Notes: generated by a model from the letters alone, not told the origin. Positions 35,475 to 43,743 are shown, numbered from the stretch's first letter. The stretch: 64,000 bases of DNA from an uncultured Ezakiella sp. (GCF_943913045.1 NZ_CALTVH010000001.1:286804-350803), one strand, 5' to 3'. Program-made: numbers and translations.

Positions 35475-36423
35475 AGGCAATTATCTTTTCTTTTATTTCT
35501 TCAATGCTGCCATAAACACTAGCTCCAGCAGCCCTAATATGGCCACCGCCACCCAAGTCTTGAGCAAGTTTGCCAACATTCATACAGGTTTTACTCCTTA
35601 GAGAAACTTTATAAAAATCATCTCCGTATTCTTTTATTATGGCAGAGACTTCTACCCCTTCTGTATCCCTAATAAATTCTACAATTTCATCCAAGTCATC
35701 AACACTTGCCCCTGTATCCTCTAAATCTTTTTGGCTAATATCGGTAATTGCCAAGTAACCATCAAGCAAAAACTCAGCCTTGTCCAGACCAACCTTTAAA
35801 ATTTCAAGTTTTCTAAGTGGCCTATTCATAAATAGATTGAAATTGGCAAGGCTCCTATCTGCTCCACGCTCTATTAATTTTCCAGCTATTTCGAAAGTCC
35901 TTGGGCTAACATTATCGTATAGAAATCTACCTGTATCTGTAGAAATGCCCGAAAATAATGAAGTTGCAACTTCACTTGATATTTTTATTTCAAGAGCGTC
36001 AAAAATTTCATATAATAATTGGCAAGTACTGCTCATATCTGGATCAATAATATTCAAGTCTCCATAGCCAGGGTTTGTGTCATGGTGATCGATTACAATT
36101 TTATACTTTGCCTTTTTAAAAGTTTCTACATTGGGGCCAAGGCGATTTAAATCGCCTGAGTCCAAAGATATATATAGGTCTGGGATAAAATCAATTGATT
36201 CTGGATCTCTTAACTCATTTATATTTGGCAAAAATTTATAAGCGTCTGGCATTGTGTCGCTCTCCAGCATATAAACATCCTTATTCATACCCTTTAAAAC
36301 GCCAAATAGGGCGGTTACAGATCCTATATTGTCGCAATCCACCCCAATATGACTGGATATAAAAATTGTTTCAGCCTTATTAATGGCTTCCATAAATTTT
36401 ATAGCCTTATCTTTAATCTTCAT
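35452..36423 (-). CDS. nrnA: DHH phosphoesterase NrnA (oligoribonuclease / pAp phosphatase)
   Basis: Manganese-dependent enzyme that degrades nanoRNA and dephosphorylates 3'-phosphoadenosine 5'-phosphate. The 323-aa chain has the DHH domain with SHIGVDCDNIGS (24-35), a DSGDLNRLG segment and the name-giving DHHDTNPGYGD (about 110-120). The C-terminal DHHA1 domain has the GGGGHIRAAGA nucleotide-binding motif (about 289-299). Its position between rbfA and truB is the common Firmicute order. It overlaps rbfA by 11 bp. Confidence 0.94.
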   Translation of the reverse strand: MKIKDKAIKFMEAINKAETIFISSHIGVDCDNIGSVTALFGVLKGMNKDVYMLESDTMPDAYKFLPNINELRDPESIDFIPDLYISLDSGDLNRLGPNVETFKKAKYKIVIDHHDTNPGYGDLNIIDPDMSSTCQLLYEIFDALEIKISSEVATSLFSGISTDTGRFLYDNVSPRTFEIAGKLIERGADRSLANFNLFMNRPLRKLEILKVGLDKAEFLLDGYLAITDISQKDLEDTGASVDDLDEIVEFIRDTEGVEVSAIIKEYGDDFYKVSLRSKTCMNVGKLAQDLGGGGHIRAAGASVYGSIEEIKEKIIAYVRENKC

Positions 36424-36766
36424 CTTCTAGATCAAGTCCTTTTAAAATTTCATTAATTCTGCTGGAATACTCAATTGATTCATCAAGCTTAATTCTTAGC
36501 TCAGGAACTTTTCTCATCCTAACATTCTTTGCAATGTGACTTTTGAAAAAACCTTCTGCATTTTTTAAAGCTTCAATTGTTTTTTCTTTTTCTTTCTCAG
36601 TTCCCATTACAGAAAATTTTAGATCACAAAAACTAAAATCGTTTGTTATCGAAGCTTCAGTTAGTGTTGTCATATCTGAAACATTTGGGTCTCGAATTTC
36701 CCTAAGAGCAGTTGAAACCACTTTCATGATTTCTGAGTTAAGTCTTTCCTGTCTTCTATTATTCAT
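36413..36766 (-). CDS. rbfA: Ribosome-binding factor A
   Basis: Small KH-fold protein (117 aa) needed for late 16S rRNA processing and 30S maturation. The chain begins MNNRRQERLNSEIMKVVSTA, the typical N-terminal helix, and carries IRDPNVSDMTTLTEASIT and LRMRKVPELRIKLDESI-like stretches. The start is the ATG at 36766, 6 nt after GAGG. The upstream TTG would sit inside the ribosome binding site. It overlaps the infB stop by 8 bp. Confidence 0.95.
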   Translation of the reverse strand: MNNRRQERLNSEIMKVVSTALREIRDPNVSDMTTLTEASITNDFSFCDLKFSVMGTEKEKEKTIEALKNAEGFFKSHIAKNVRMRKVPELRIKLDESIEYSSRINEILKGLDLEDED

Positions 36767-39134
36767 TAGCAACCTCTACCATTTCATAAGCTTCAAAGGC
36801 ATCTCCTACTTTAACGTCATTGAACTTTTCAATACTCATACCAGCTTCATAACCTGATTGAACTTCTCTTACGTCATCCTTAAAGCGTCTAAGTGATGAA
36901 ATATCTCCGTCAAATATCATAACGTCATCTCTTAGGATTCTAACCTTTGCATTTCTTGTAATCTTACCGCTTAGTACATAAATACCAGCAACGATAGTGC
37001 CGTTTGGAAGTTTAAATGTATCTCTAACTTCTGCCCTGCCGATTACTTGTTCTTTAATAACAGGTTTTAACATACCCTTAACAGCATTTTCAACATCTTC
37101 TATAGCCTCATAGATAACCTTGTAAGTTCTGATATCAACATCTTTTTCTTCGGCCATATCAATTGCAGGCAAGCTTGGTCTTACGTTAAAACCAATGATA
37201 ACAGCATTTGATGCTTCAGCTAACATAACGTCACTTTCGCTAACACCACCAACACCTGTGTGGATGATATTTATCTTAACTTCATCGTTTGAAACCTTGA
37301 GTAGTGAGTTGCTTAGAGCTTCGATTGAGCCTCTAACATCACCCTTTATAATAATATTTAGGTCTTTAAGCTCACCAGCTTTGATTTGATCGTATAGGTA
37401 GTCAAGACTTACCTTGGTTTTATCGCGTAATTCTTGTTCCCTTAAAATTTCACGCTTGCGGTCTGCAATATTTCTAGCTGTCTTATCGTCTTCACATGCA
37501 TATAACAAGTCGCCTGCTTCTGGTACATCAGATAAACCAAGAATTTGAACCGGTGTAGATGGGCCAGCCTTCTTTATTGGCTTGTTCTTATCATCAAACA
37601 TTGCCCTTACCCTTCCGGAAGCAATACCTGAAACAATATCATCACCAACTCTTAGAGTACCCTTTTGTACAAGCACTGTAGCAACAGGACCTCTTCCCTT
37701 ATCTAATTGTGCCTCAACAATCGTACCTACTGCAAGCCTATCTGGATTTGCTTTTAATTCTGAAACTTCACTTACAAGAAGAATCATCTCCAGCAAGTCA
37801 TCAATGCCTTGTTCTTCTTTAGCAGAAACAGGTACGCAAATAGTTGTACCACCCCAATCTTCTGGAGTTAAACCTTGTTCTAAGAGTTCTTGTTTTATTC
37901 TGTCCGGATTTGCTGTAGGCTTATCCATTTTATTAATAGCTACAATAATTGGAACGCCTGCAGCCTTTGAGTGGTTAATAGCCTCAATTGTTTGTGGCAT
38001 AACCCCGTCATCAGCAGCTACAACAAGAATAGATATATCTGTAATCTCAGCTCCTCTAGCCCTCATAGAAGTAAAAGCCTCGTGGCCTGGAGTATCCAAG
38101 AAAGTAATCTTTTTGCCATCGATGTTAACAGTGTAAGCACCAATATGTTGGGTAATTCCTCCTGCCTCGCCAGTTCTTACTCTAGCATTTCTAATAGCGT
38201 CTAGCAAGCTTGTCTTACCGTGGTCAACGTGACCCATAACAGTAACTACAGGTGGACGTGATTTTAAGTCTTCTTTCTTGTCTTCAAAGTCTAAATCAAA
38301 TTCATCCAAAATTATTTCTTCATTTGTAGGTTGTGGTTCAACTGTAACTTCAAACTCTTCTGCAATCAATTCTGCAGTATCATAGTCTATTGATTCGTTT
38401 TGAGTAACCATCATACCCAGCTGTATTAATTTGCCCATTACAAGACTTAAAGATGCGCCAATAAGTTCAGCAAAATCTCCAACAGTAATGGTCTCTGGGA
38501 TTTGTACTACTAAATCTTCTGCAGGTTGTTTAGGAGTATCGTCTTTCTTTTTCTTTTTCTTACGTTCTTTTTGTCTAGTCTTTTCAAAGAAATCCTTGTT
38601 TTCATCCTCAAATCTTTTTTCTTCGTACTTGCGGTTGTTGGATTTCTTTTTATTATTCATATTGATTTTAGGTTTTTCAACTACAAAGGTATCCAGGCTC
38701 TCATCTTTATCTTGTTGCCTCTTGTTTGATTTCTTGTGGAAATCCTTGCCATCATCCTTTTTAAAGTTATCTTTTCTAAAATCATTATTTTTATTAAATG
38801 GCTTTCTATTTTTATTATCCCTATTGCGGTTATCTCTGTTGTCTCTATTATCACGGCCATCTCTTCTTTTGTCGCCGCGATTATCTCCACGATTTTTATT
38901 TTTAAAGTCTTTTTGTTGTCTATCTTTTTTGTCTTTATTTTGTTGTTCTATAAGTCTTGCTTCAACTTTTTTTCTTGCCAGCGTAACTTGATCAATAACT
39001 TTGTCTGCCAGCTCCTTATCAATGCTTGCCATGTGTGAACTTGCATCAATATTTAGTGCAGAAAGCATATTAAGCATATCTTTACTAGATATATTTAATT
39101 CCTTGGCTAATTCGTATATTCTAACTTTACTCAA
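36759..39134 (-). CDS. infB: Translation initiation factor IF-2
   Basis: GTPase that delivers initiator fMet-tRNA to the 30S subunit. The 791-aa protein begins with an IF2-N domain (about 1-50, VRIYELAKELNISSKDMLNML). A strongly basic, low-complexity segment rich in Arg, Asn, Asp and Lys follows (about 65-165), then a second IF2-N domain (about 215-265) and the G domain with GHVDHGKTSLLD, DTPGHEAF and NKMDKP. C-terminal IF2 and C2 domains complete it. It overlaps ylxR upstream and rbfA downstream. Confidence 0.98.
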   Translation of the reverse strand: MSKVRIYELAKELNISSKDMLNMLSALNIDASSHMASIDKELADKVIDQVTLARKKVEARLIEQQNKDKKDRQQKDFKNKNRGDNRGDKRRDGRDNRDNRDNRNRDNKNRKPFNKNNDFRKDNFKKDDGKDFHKKSNKRQQDKDESLDTFVVEKPKINMNNKKKSNNRKYEEKRFEDENKDFFEKTRQKERKKKKKKDDTPKQPAEDLVVQIPETITVGDFAELIGASLSLVMGKLIQLGMMVTQNESIDYDTAELIAEEFEVTVEPQPTNEEIILDEFDLDFEDKKEDLKSRPPVVTVMGHVDHGKTSLLDAIRNARVRTGEAGGITQHIGAYTVNIDGKKITFLDTPGHEAFTSMRARGAEITDISILVVAADDGVMPQTIEAINHSKAAGVPIIVAINKMDKPTANPDRIKQELLEQGLTPEDWGGTTICVPVSAKEEQGIDDLLEMILLVSEVSELKANPDRLAVGTIVEAQLDKGRGPVATVLVQKGTLRVGDDIVSGIASGRVRAMFDDKNKPIKKAGPSTPVQILGLSDVPEAGDLLYACEDDKTARNIADRKREILREQELRDKTKVSLDYLYDQIKAGELKDLNIIIKGDVRGSIEALSNSLLKVSNDEVKINIIHTGVGGVSESDVMLAEASNAVIIGFNVRPSLPAIDMAEEKDVDIRTYKVIYEAIEDVENAVKGMLKPVIKEQVIGRAEVRDTFKLPNGTIVAGIYVLSGKITRNAKVRILRDDVMIFDGDISSLRRFKDDVREVQSGYEAGMSIEKFNDVKVGDAFEAYEMVEVANE

Positions 39135-39408
39135 GCATAGCTCCTTCCTTTATATCGCTTAAAAATTTTTCATATTCTTCATCCGAAATCTTAACCTTTA
39201 AAGCGTTTTGAATCCTAAATCTCAAACTTTTGTCATTAACGACATCTTCACTTTTTGAGATATAGGCACCTCTACCATTTATTTTTCCAGTATTGTCAAC
39301 AACTACTCCACTGTCTGTTGTCCTAACAACTCTTACAAGGTCTTCCTTTAAAAATTGTTTTTTACAGACAATACAAGTCCTTAAAACTTCTTTTTTAGTC
39401 TTTGTCAT
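39127..39408 (-). CDS. ylxR: YlxR family RNA-binding protein (RnpM)
   Basis: A 93-aa DUF448 protein. The family core is present: RTCIVCKKQFLKEDLVRVVR (about 10-29), GRGAYISKSEDVV (about 46-58), and a C-terminal helical region. Homologues bind RNA, and the Bacillus protein (RnpM) modulates RNase P. It lies between nusA and infB with overlaps on both sides (14 and 8 bp). The ylxQ/L7Ae-type gene that often follows ylxR is absent. Confidence 0.93.
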   Translation of the reverse strand: MTKTKKEVLRTCIVCKKQFLKEDLVRVVRTTDSGVVVDNTGKINGRGAYISKSEDVVNDKSLRFRIQNALKVKISDEEYEKFLSDIKEGAMLE

Positions 39409-40741
39409 ATAAATCTTCTTCGTCTAAATCTATATCCAAATCATCCACATCTATATCTTCAAACTTATCCAGTTCATCCTTGTATAAGTCATAGTCAGTA
39501 ACTTCATCTTCATCATCATAATAGTCATTTGAATAATAGTTTTTCATCTTGCTATAATCTACGTCTTCTTCGTCATCATAGTTTGTATCTGTAAATTCAT
39601 AGTCAGATTCATAGTCGTCGTAGATATCGTCATAATCATCTTCAATATTATCATGCTTTTCAGATTTATTGGCCATCATTGACTCGTATTCTTTCCTGTA
39701 TTCATCCAAATACTTGTCACTCTTTATGTCAATCTTCCAGTTTGTAAGCTTGGCTGCAAGTCTAGCATTTTGACCTTCCTTACCAATGGCAAGTGACAAC
39801 TGGTCTTCAGGAACAAATACGACTGATGAATGTTCGTCTTCATCTATAAATACTTCAGTGACAGTAGCTGGTGCAAGGGCATTTTTAATAAACACAGACA
39901 TGTCATTGCTCCATATAATAATATCAATTTTTTCGCCGTTTAATTCATTTACAACATTTCTAACTCTGGTCCCTTGAAAACCAACGCAAGCTCCGAGTGG
40001 ATCTACGTCCGGATCGCGGCTGAAAATTGCAATCTTAGATCTGCTACCAGCTTCTCTGGCAACATGAAAAATTTCTACTGTTCCTTCAGAAATTTCAGGC
40101 ACTTCTAATTCAAAAAGTTTTCTAACTAGATTAGGATGGCTCCTGCTTAGGACTATTTGAGCGCCCTTACCAGTTTTCTTTACTTCAGTAATAAGCATCT
40201 TTAACTTATCGCCAACAGTATAAGTTTCATTCATACTTTGTTCAACAGATGGAAGCACCCCTTCGAGCCTACCCAAATCAACATAGCAGCTATTAGTTCT
40301 TATGCGGTTGATTTGACCTGTTATGATTTCATTTTCCCTGTCGATATACTCGTTGTAAATCACTTCTCTTTCAGCGTCTTTTAACTTTTGAATTACAACT
40401 TGCTTGGCAGTTTGCGCAGCAATTCTACCAAAATCTTTTGGAGTTATTTCAACTTTTACAACATCACCAGCACTTGGGTTTGCCACATACTTTTGAGCAT
40501 TTTCCAAGCTGATTTCTGTAGCCTCGTCTTCAACTTCTTCCACGACATTTTTCAGATTAAAAACATGAACAGAACCATCTTCTTCTGAGATATTGATGTC
40601 AATCTCGACATTGCTTGCAGTATTGTAGTTTTTCTTATAGCTTGAAACCAAGGCTGAGCAAATCGATTCGATTATAACATCTTTTGGAACTCCACGCTCT
40701 GCTTCAATTTCATCTAAAGCTTCAATAAATTCTCTATTCAT
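39395..40741 (-). CDS. nusA: Transcription termination/antitermination factor NusA
   Basis: RNA polymerase-binding factor controlling pausing, termination and antitermination. The 448-aa sequence has the N-terminal polymerase-binding domain (about 1-125), an S1 domain (about 135-205: GQINRIRTNSCYVDLGRLEGVLP) and two KH domains (about 205-350: DPLGACVGFQGTRVRNVVNEL, SLAIGKEGQNARLAAKL). The final 80 residues are an unusual acidic, tyrosine-rich tail built from DDYDD- and DYE-like blocks. The ATG has a GGGAGG ribosome binding site. rimP, the usual first gene, is missing. Confidence 0.97.
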   Translation of the reverse strand: MNREFIEALDEIEAERGVPKDVIIESICSALVSSYKKNYNTASNVEIDINISEEDGSVHVFNLKNVVEEVEDEATEISLENAQKYVANPSAGDVVKVEITPKDFGRIAAQTAKQVVIQKLKDAEREVIYNEYIDRENEIITGQINRIRTNSCYVDLGRLEGVLPSVEQSMNETYTVGDKLKMLITEVKKTGKGAQIVLSRSHPNLVRKLFELEVPEISEGTVEIFHVAREAGSRSKIAIFSRDPDVDPLGACVGFQGTRVRNVVNELNGEKIDIIIWSNDMSVFIKNALAPATVTEVFIDEDEHSSVVFVPEDQLSLAIGKEGQNARLAAKLTNWKIDIKSDKYLDEYRKEYESMMANKSEKHDNIEDDYDDIYDDYESDYEFTDTNYDDEEDVDYSKMKNYYSNDYYDDEDEVTDYDLYKDELDKFEDIDVDDLDIDLDEEDLYDKD

Positions 40742-40764
40742 CTAAACCTCCCAACTCACAAATA

Positions 40765-40788
40765 AAAGAGTGGTTCTGGCCACTCTTT
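40765..40788 (-). terminator. Leader hairpin before nusA (terminator/attenuator-like)
   Basis: On the minus strand AAAGAGTGG-CCAGAA-CCACTCTTT, then TTATTTG. The 9-bp perfect stem with a moderate U-tract sits 24 bp upstream of the nusA ATG and begins just after the predicted nusA start. It could attenuate read-through from the tRNA gene or stabilise the mRNA 5' end. Confidence 0.55.
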
Positions 40789-40801
40789 CTCATCTACATA
40801 C

Positions 40802-40830
40802 ATTTTAACATAAAAAAATCTATAATACAA
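40802..40830 (-). promoter_or_regulatory. Promoter of the nusA operon
   Basis: TTGTAT (40825-40830), 17 bp, TAAAAT (40802-40807) on the minus strand with an extended-10 TG. Predicted start about 40795. Confidence 0.55.
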
Positions 40831-40868
40831 GGGTAAATGTTAGAATACTAACGTTTGCCACAAAAAAT

Positions 40869-40897
40869 AAATAAAAAAGAAAGTCCTATTGAACTTC
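40869..40897 (-). terminator. Terminator of the tRNA-Leu gene
   Basis: GAAGTTC pairs with GGACTTTC (one bulge), followed by six U and a further U-rich stretch on the minus strand, 9 bp beyond the tRNA 3' end. Confidence 0.65.
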
Positions 40898-40905
40898 CTC
40901 TTTAA

Positions 40906-40991
40906 TGGTGCCGAAGGCGAGACTCGAACTCGCACGGCTCATCACCGGTGGATTTTGAATCCACTGCGTCTGCCAATTCCGCCACTCCGGC
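40906..40991 (-). tRNA. tRNA-Leu (CAA)
   Basis: An 86-nt class II tRNA on the minus strand. The acceptor arm starts GCCGGAG and pairs with CTTCGGC (one G-U). D-arm GGCGGAATTGGCAGACGC. Anticodon stem GTGGA/TCCAC encloses loop TTCAAAA, so the anticodon is CAA and reads UUG leucine. A long variable arm follows (CGGTGATGAGCCG), then a T-arm with GTTCGAGTC, discriminator A and an encoded CCA. The long variable arm and A73 are leucine features. Confidence 0.96.
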
Positions 40992-41014
40992 ACATATTTA
41001 AAAACAATGATGTT

Positions 41015-41043
41015 ATTATACTATTAATTTTAACAAATTGCAA
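41015..41043 (-). promoter_or_regulatory. Promoter of tRNA-Leu
   Basis: TTGCAA (41038-41043), 17 bp, TATAAT (41015-41020) on the minus strand, about 24 bp before the mature tRNA 5' end. Confidence 0.68.
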
Positions 41044-41076
41044 GCCCTTTTCTATTTTTAAAAAGAAAAACTCGTC

Positions 41077-41105
41077 TTGACAAAATTAAAATTTAATAGT
41101 AAGAT
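41077..41105 (+). promoter_or_regulatory. Promoter of the zinc-uptake operon
   Basis: Consensus TTGACA (41077-41082), 17 bp, TAAGAT (41100-41105). Confidence 0.6.
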
Positions 41106-41106
41106 A

Positions 41107-41127
41107 AATTGATAATGATTATTGATT
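41107..41127 (+). promoter_or_regulatory. Zur/Fur-type operator upstream of znuA
   Basis: Imperfect inverted repeat centred on G41117, with perfect inner arms ATAAT-G-ATTAT and outer AAT/ATT. It sits directly after the -10 box, over the predicted start. It resembles the box at 31685-31703 (both contain TGATAATG). Zinc-responsive repression by Zur would fit the downstream genes. Confidence 0.6.
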
Positions 41128-41145
41128 TCATTAGGAGGTTTAAAA

Positions 41146-42180
41146 ATGAAAAATAAAAAATTTATTTTATGTGTATTAATTATTGGTCTGCTATTAGCAA
41201 CTAATGCCTGCACCGGCAAGGACTCAATCACTAAAGACCAGGCAAAATTAAATATAGTTACAAATATTTTCCCGACTTACGATTGGGTTAGAGAAATTAC
41301 CAATGGTGCCGATGTAAATATTTCCTATCTAACAGACACTGGCGTTAGCCTTCACAACTATGAGCCGTCAGCCGAAGATATAAAAAAAATTAAGGATAGT
41401 GATTTGTTTTTATATCTTGGATCTCATTCAGACAAGTGGGCAGAAAAGATTTTAGCTGAAAATCCTGATTTAAAAGTAATAAAGCTAATGGATGTTCTTG
41501 AAGACCGAATCCTTGAAGAAGAACTAAAAGAAGGCATGGAAGACCACCACGATCACGACCATGATCACAACCATGATGAACACGACCACGATGACGATGA
41601 CCATGACCACGATCACGAAGGCCACGACGATCACGACCATGACCACCATCATGAAGACGAACACATATGGTTATCCATTAAAAACGCCCAAGAAATTTGT
41701 AAAGCTATCAGTGAAAAATTATCAGAAATTGATAGCAATAACAAATTCCTTTATGAAAAAAATCTGAATAATTATTTGCAAAAATTAAATGAGCTCGATA
41801 ATGAATATACAAAAGAAATTAATTCTTCAAAAGATAAGACTTTAATTTTTGCTGATCGTTTTCCTTTTAGATATTTAACCGAGGACTATGATTTGGATTA
41901 CTACGCAGCCTTTACCGGTTGCTCTGCAGATGCTGAAGCCAGCTTTGATACAATTGTATTTTTAGTAAAAAAACTGGATGAGTTAAATATAAATTCTGTT
42001 TTTACCCTGACTGACTCAGATGGAAAAATTGCAAATACAATAATAGAAAATTCAAAGAAAGACATTAAAATTTTAAAATTAAATTCAATGGAAAGCGTTA
42101 ACAAAGACCAGGCCCAAGAATCAACCTACATTGGCTACATGAAGGATAATCTAAAATCAATTGTTGAGGGCTTGGAATAA
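41146..42180 (+). CDS. znuA: Zinc ABC transporter substrate-binding lipoprotein (ZnuA/AdcA-like)
   Basis: High-affinity metal-binding component of a zinc importer. From the ATG at 41146 (AGGAGG, 8 nt) it is 344 aa, with a lipoprotein signal ending TNAC (Cys22). Cluster A-I features include the LHNYEPSAEDIKKI metal-ligand histidine region (about 73-86) and a long His/Asp-rich loop at about 130-175 made of DHDHDH-type repeats, the hallmark of zinc rather than manganese binding proteins. C-terminal FTGCSADAEASFDTI holds a conserved lobe. The operator upstream supports zinc control. Confidence 0.93.
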   Translation: MKNKKFILCVLIIGLLLATNACTGKDSITKDQAKLNIVTNIFPTYDWVREITNGADVNISYLTDTGVSLHNYEPSAEDIKKIKDSDLFLYLGSHSDKWAEKILAENPDLKVIKLMDVLEDRILEEELKEGMEDHHDHDHDHNHDEHDHDDDDHDHDHEGHDDHDHDHHHEDEHIWLSIKNAQEICKAISEKLSEIDSNNKFLYEKNLNNYLQKLNELDNEYTKEINSSKDKTLIFADRFPFRYLTEDYDLDYYAAFTGCSADAEASFDTIVFLVKKLDELNINSVFTLTDSDGKIANTIIENSKKDIKILKLNSMESVNKDQAQESTYIGYMKDNLKSIVEGLE

Positions 42181-42206
42181 TTTCTATAATTTTTCAAAGG
42201 TGATTT

Positions 42207-43043
42207 ATGGTTAATTTTATTGATAAGATAATTGAATATTGGCAGTTTCCCTTTGTTAAGTACGCATTTATCAGTGGAATTTTGATAGCTGTGTCCTCAT
42301 CCCTCTTAGGCTTAGTTTTGGTCTTAAAAAGATATAGCCATATTGGGACCAGCTTATCAAACGTTGCCTTCGGATCCATGTCTATGGCCTCTGTAATCGG
42401 ACTTACAAAGGAAATATATCTAATACTACCTGTAACTATTGCTTCATCAGTGGTTCTTCTTAAGCACAAGGAATCTAGATTTAGGTCCGATGCCTCGCTT
42501 GCAATGATAAGCGTATTTTTCCTAGCTCTGGGCTATATGCTAATGAACGTTTTTAAAAGCGGACCAAATGTTGCAGTCGATGTGTGCACTACCTTGTTTG
42601 GATCACTTTCAATATTGACCCTTACAAAATCAGACGTCTTAATTTGTTTGGTCCTTGCAAGCATGATAATTTTATTCTTTATTTTATATTACAACAAAAT
42701 TTTCTTGCTGACCTTTGATGAATCTTATGCTAAGGCAAGTGGTTTAAATATTGAAAAAATAAAACTAATGCTAGCTATTATAATTGCTCTTACAATTTCA
42801 ATATCCTTGCGACTTGTGGGTTCTCTATTGGTCTGTGCTCTTATGGTCTTCCCTACCATGTCAGCCGTCAAAATCTGCCGGTCTTTTAAAAAGATAAGCA
42901 TTTTTGTTGCCATATCATCAATTCTAATGGCAGTGTTTGGGATCTGCGTATCCATAGTCTTTGGCCTGCCAGTTGGTCCGACTATTGTATTTATAAATGC
43001 ACTAGTATTTTTAATAGCTAGTATTATTGGAAAAAGGATTTAA
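42207..43043 (+). CDS. znuB: Zinc ABC transporter permease (ZnuB-like)
   Basis: A 278-aa ABC-3 family membrane permease with about eight hydrophobic segments. Conserved stretches include EYWQFPFVKYAFISGILIAVSSSLLGLVLVLKR at the N-terminus, SHIGTSLSNVAFGS (about 45-58) and VGSLLVCALMVFPTMSAVKI (about 205-224). It follows znuA after 26 bp and ends two bases before the lipoprotein gene. No ATPase gene lies between or beside them, although znuC normally accompanies this pair. Confidence 0.93.
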   Translation: MVNFIDKIIEYWQFPFVKYAFISGILIAVSSSLLGLVLVLKRYSHIGTSLSNVAFGSMSMASVIGLTKEIYLILPVTIASSVVLLKHKESRFRSDASLAMISVFFLALGYMLMNVFKSGPNVAVDVCTTLFGSLSILTLTKSDVLICLVLASMIILFFILYYNKIFLLTFDESYAKASGLNIEKIKLMLAIIIALTISISLRLVGSLLVCALMVFPTMSAVKICRSFKKISIFVAISSILMAVFGICVSIVFGLPVGPTIVFINALVFLIASIIGKRI

Positions 43044-43045
43044 AT

Positions 43046-43702
43046 ATGAAAAAGACTTTAATTAAATTTTCTATAATTATATTAATTTTTCTAGTGTTTT
43101 TAGCCTGCTCAAAAGAGAATAAAAATCCTATTGACTTGCTTGATAGCAGAATCAAAAGTGAGGATTTAAAAAAAGATATTAGAAAACAAATGGGCCAGCA
43201 AAATTTAAAAGAAAAAAATGGAAAAAGTGAAATTTTATTTGATGCAAATAGAAATAAAGACAAGCAAAATACAAATCATACAAATTTAGATAATATTGAA
43301 ATGGCCAATACAAAAGACCTGCTTGACGAACTCGAAGAGCAAAATAAAAACGATAGCGGCTACAATTTTGACCTTACAGAAATGGGTGCAGATATGATAT
43401 TTGCTACTGTATATATGATAGTAACCGATCCCGATGCCGCTGCAGGTAAAACAATCAGAGTCAATGGCCTCCTCTACACCTACCCTAGTCCGGACGGCAA
43501 TGGAGAGAGCCAATACTGTATAATAAAAGACGCCCTCCAATGTTGTGCCCAAGGCTTAGAAATTATTTATAAAAATAAACCTGATCAAATTCCAGAGGAT
43601 GTGACTGAAGTTCTAGTCGAAGGAGTTTTAGAACCCTACCAGGTCGAAGGTGTTCCCATGAAACTTTGCAGAATTAAAGATGCAGTGGTAACAATTAAAT
43701 GA
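43046..43702 (+). CDS. Lipoprotein of the zinc-uptake operon, OB-fold-like C-terminus
   Basis: A 218-aa lipoprotein with signal peptide and lipobox FLAC (Cys21). A low-complexity Asn/Lys/Asp-rich linker spans about 22-110. The C-terminal domain (about 120-218) has beta-strand patterns GKTIRVNGLLYTYPSP, YCIIKDALQCCAQGLEIIYKN and VTEVLVEGVLEPYQVEG. The paired cysteines in DALQCCAQG recall the C-terminal domain of TIGR03943/YcgQ-type proteins in zinc regulons, a resemblance by eye. It begins two bases after znuB and is probably co-transcribed, so an extracellular zinc-handling role is plausible. Confidence 0.6.
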   Translation: MKKTLIKFSIIILIFLVFLACSKENKNPIDLLDSRIKSEDLKKDIRKQMGQQNLKEKNGKSEILFDANRNKDKQNTNHTNLDNIEMANTKDLLDELEEQNKNDSGYNFDLTEMGADMIFATVYMIVTDPDAAAGKTIRVNGLLYTYPSPDGNGESQYCIIKDALQCCAQGLEIIYKNKPDQIPEDVTEVLVEGVLEPYQVEGVPMKLCRIKDAVVTIK

Positions 43703-43714
43703 GCTTTATAAAAT

Positions 43715-43743
43715 TTGATTTTTAATTTATCTCTTGTTATAAT
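43715..43743 (+). promoter_or_regulatory. Promoter of selU
   Basis: TTGATT (43715-43720), 17 bp, extended-10 TGTTATAAT with the hexamer at 43738-43743. Predicted leader about 11 nt, starting just before AGAGG. Confidence 0.6.

Noticed and set aside
38431..38991. Plus-strand frame of 186 codons opposite infB
   Set aside because: Antisense of the Arg/Asn/Lys-rich IF-2 linker; hydrophobic low-complexity translation, no ribosome binding site.
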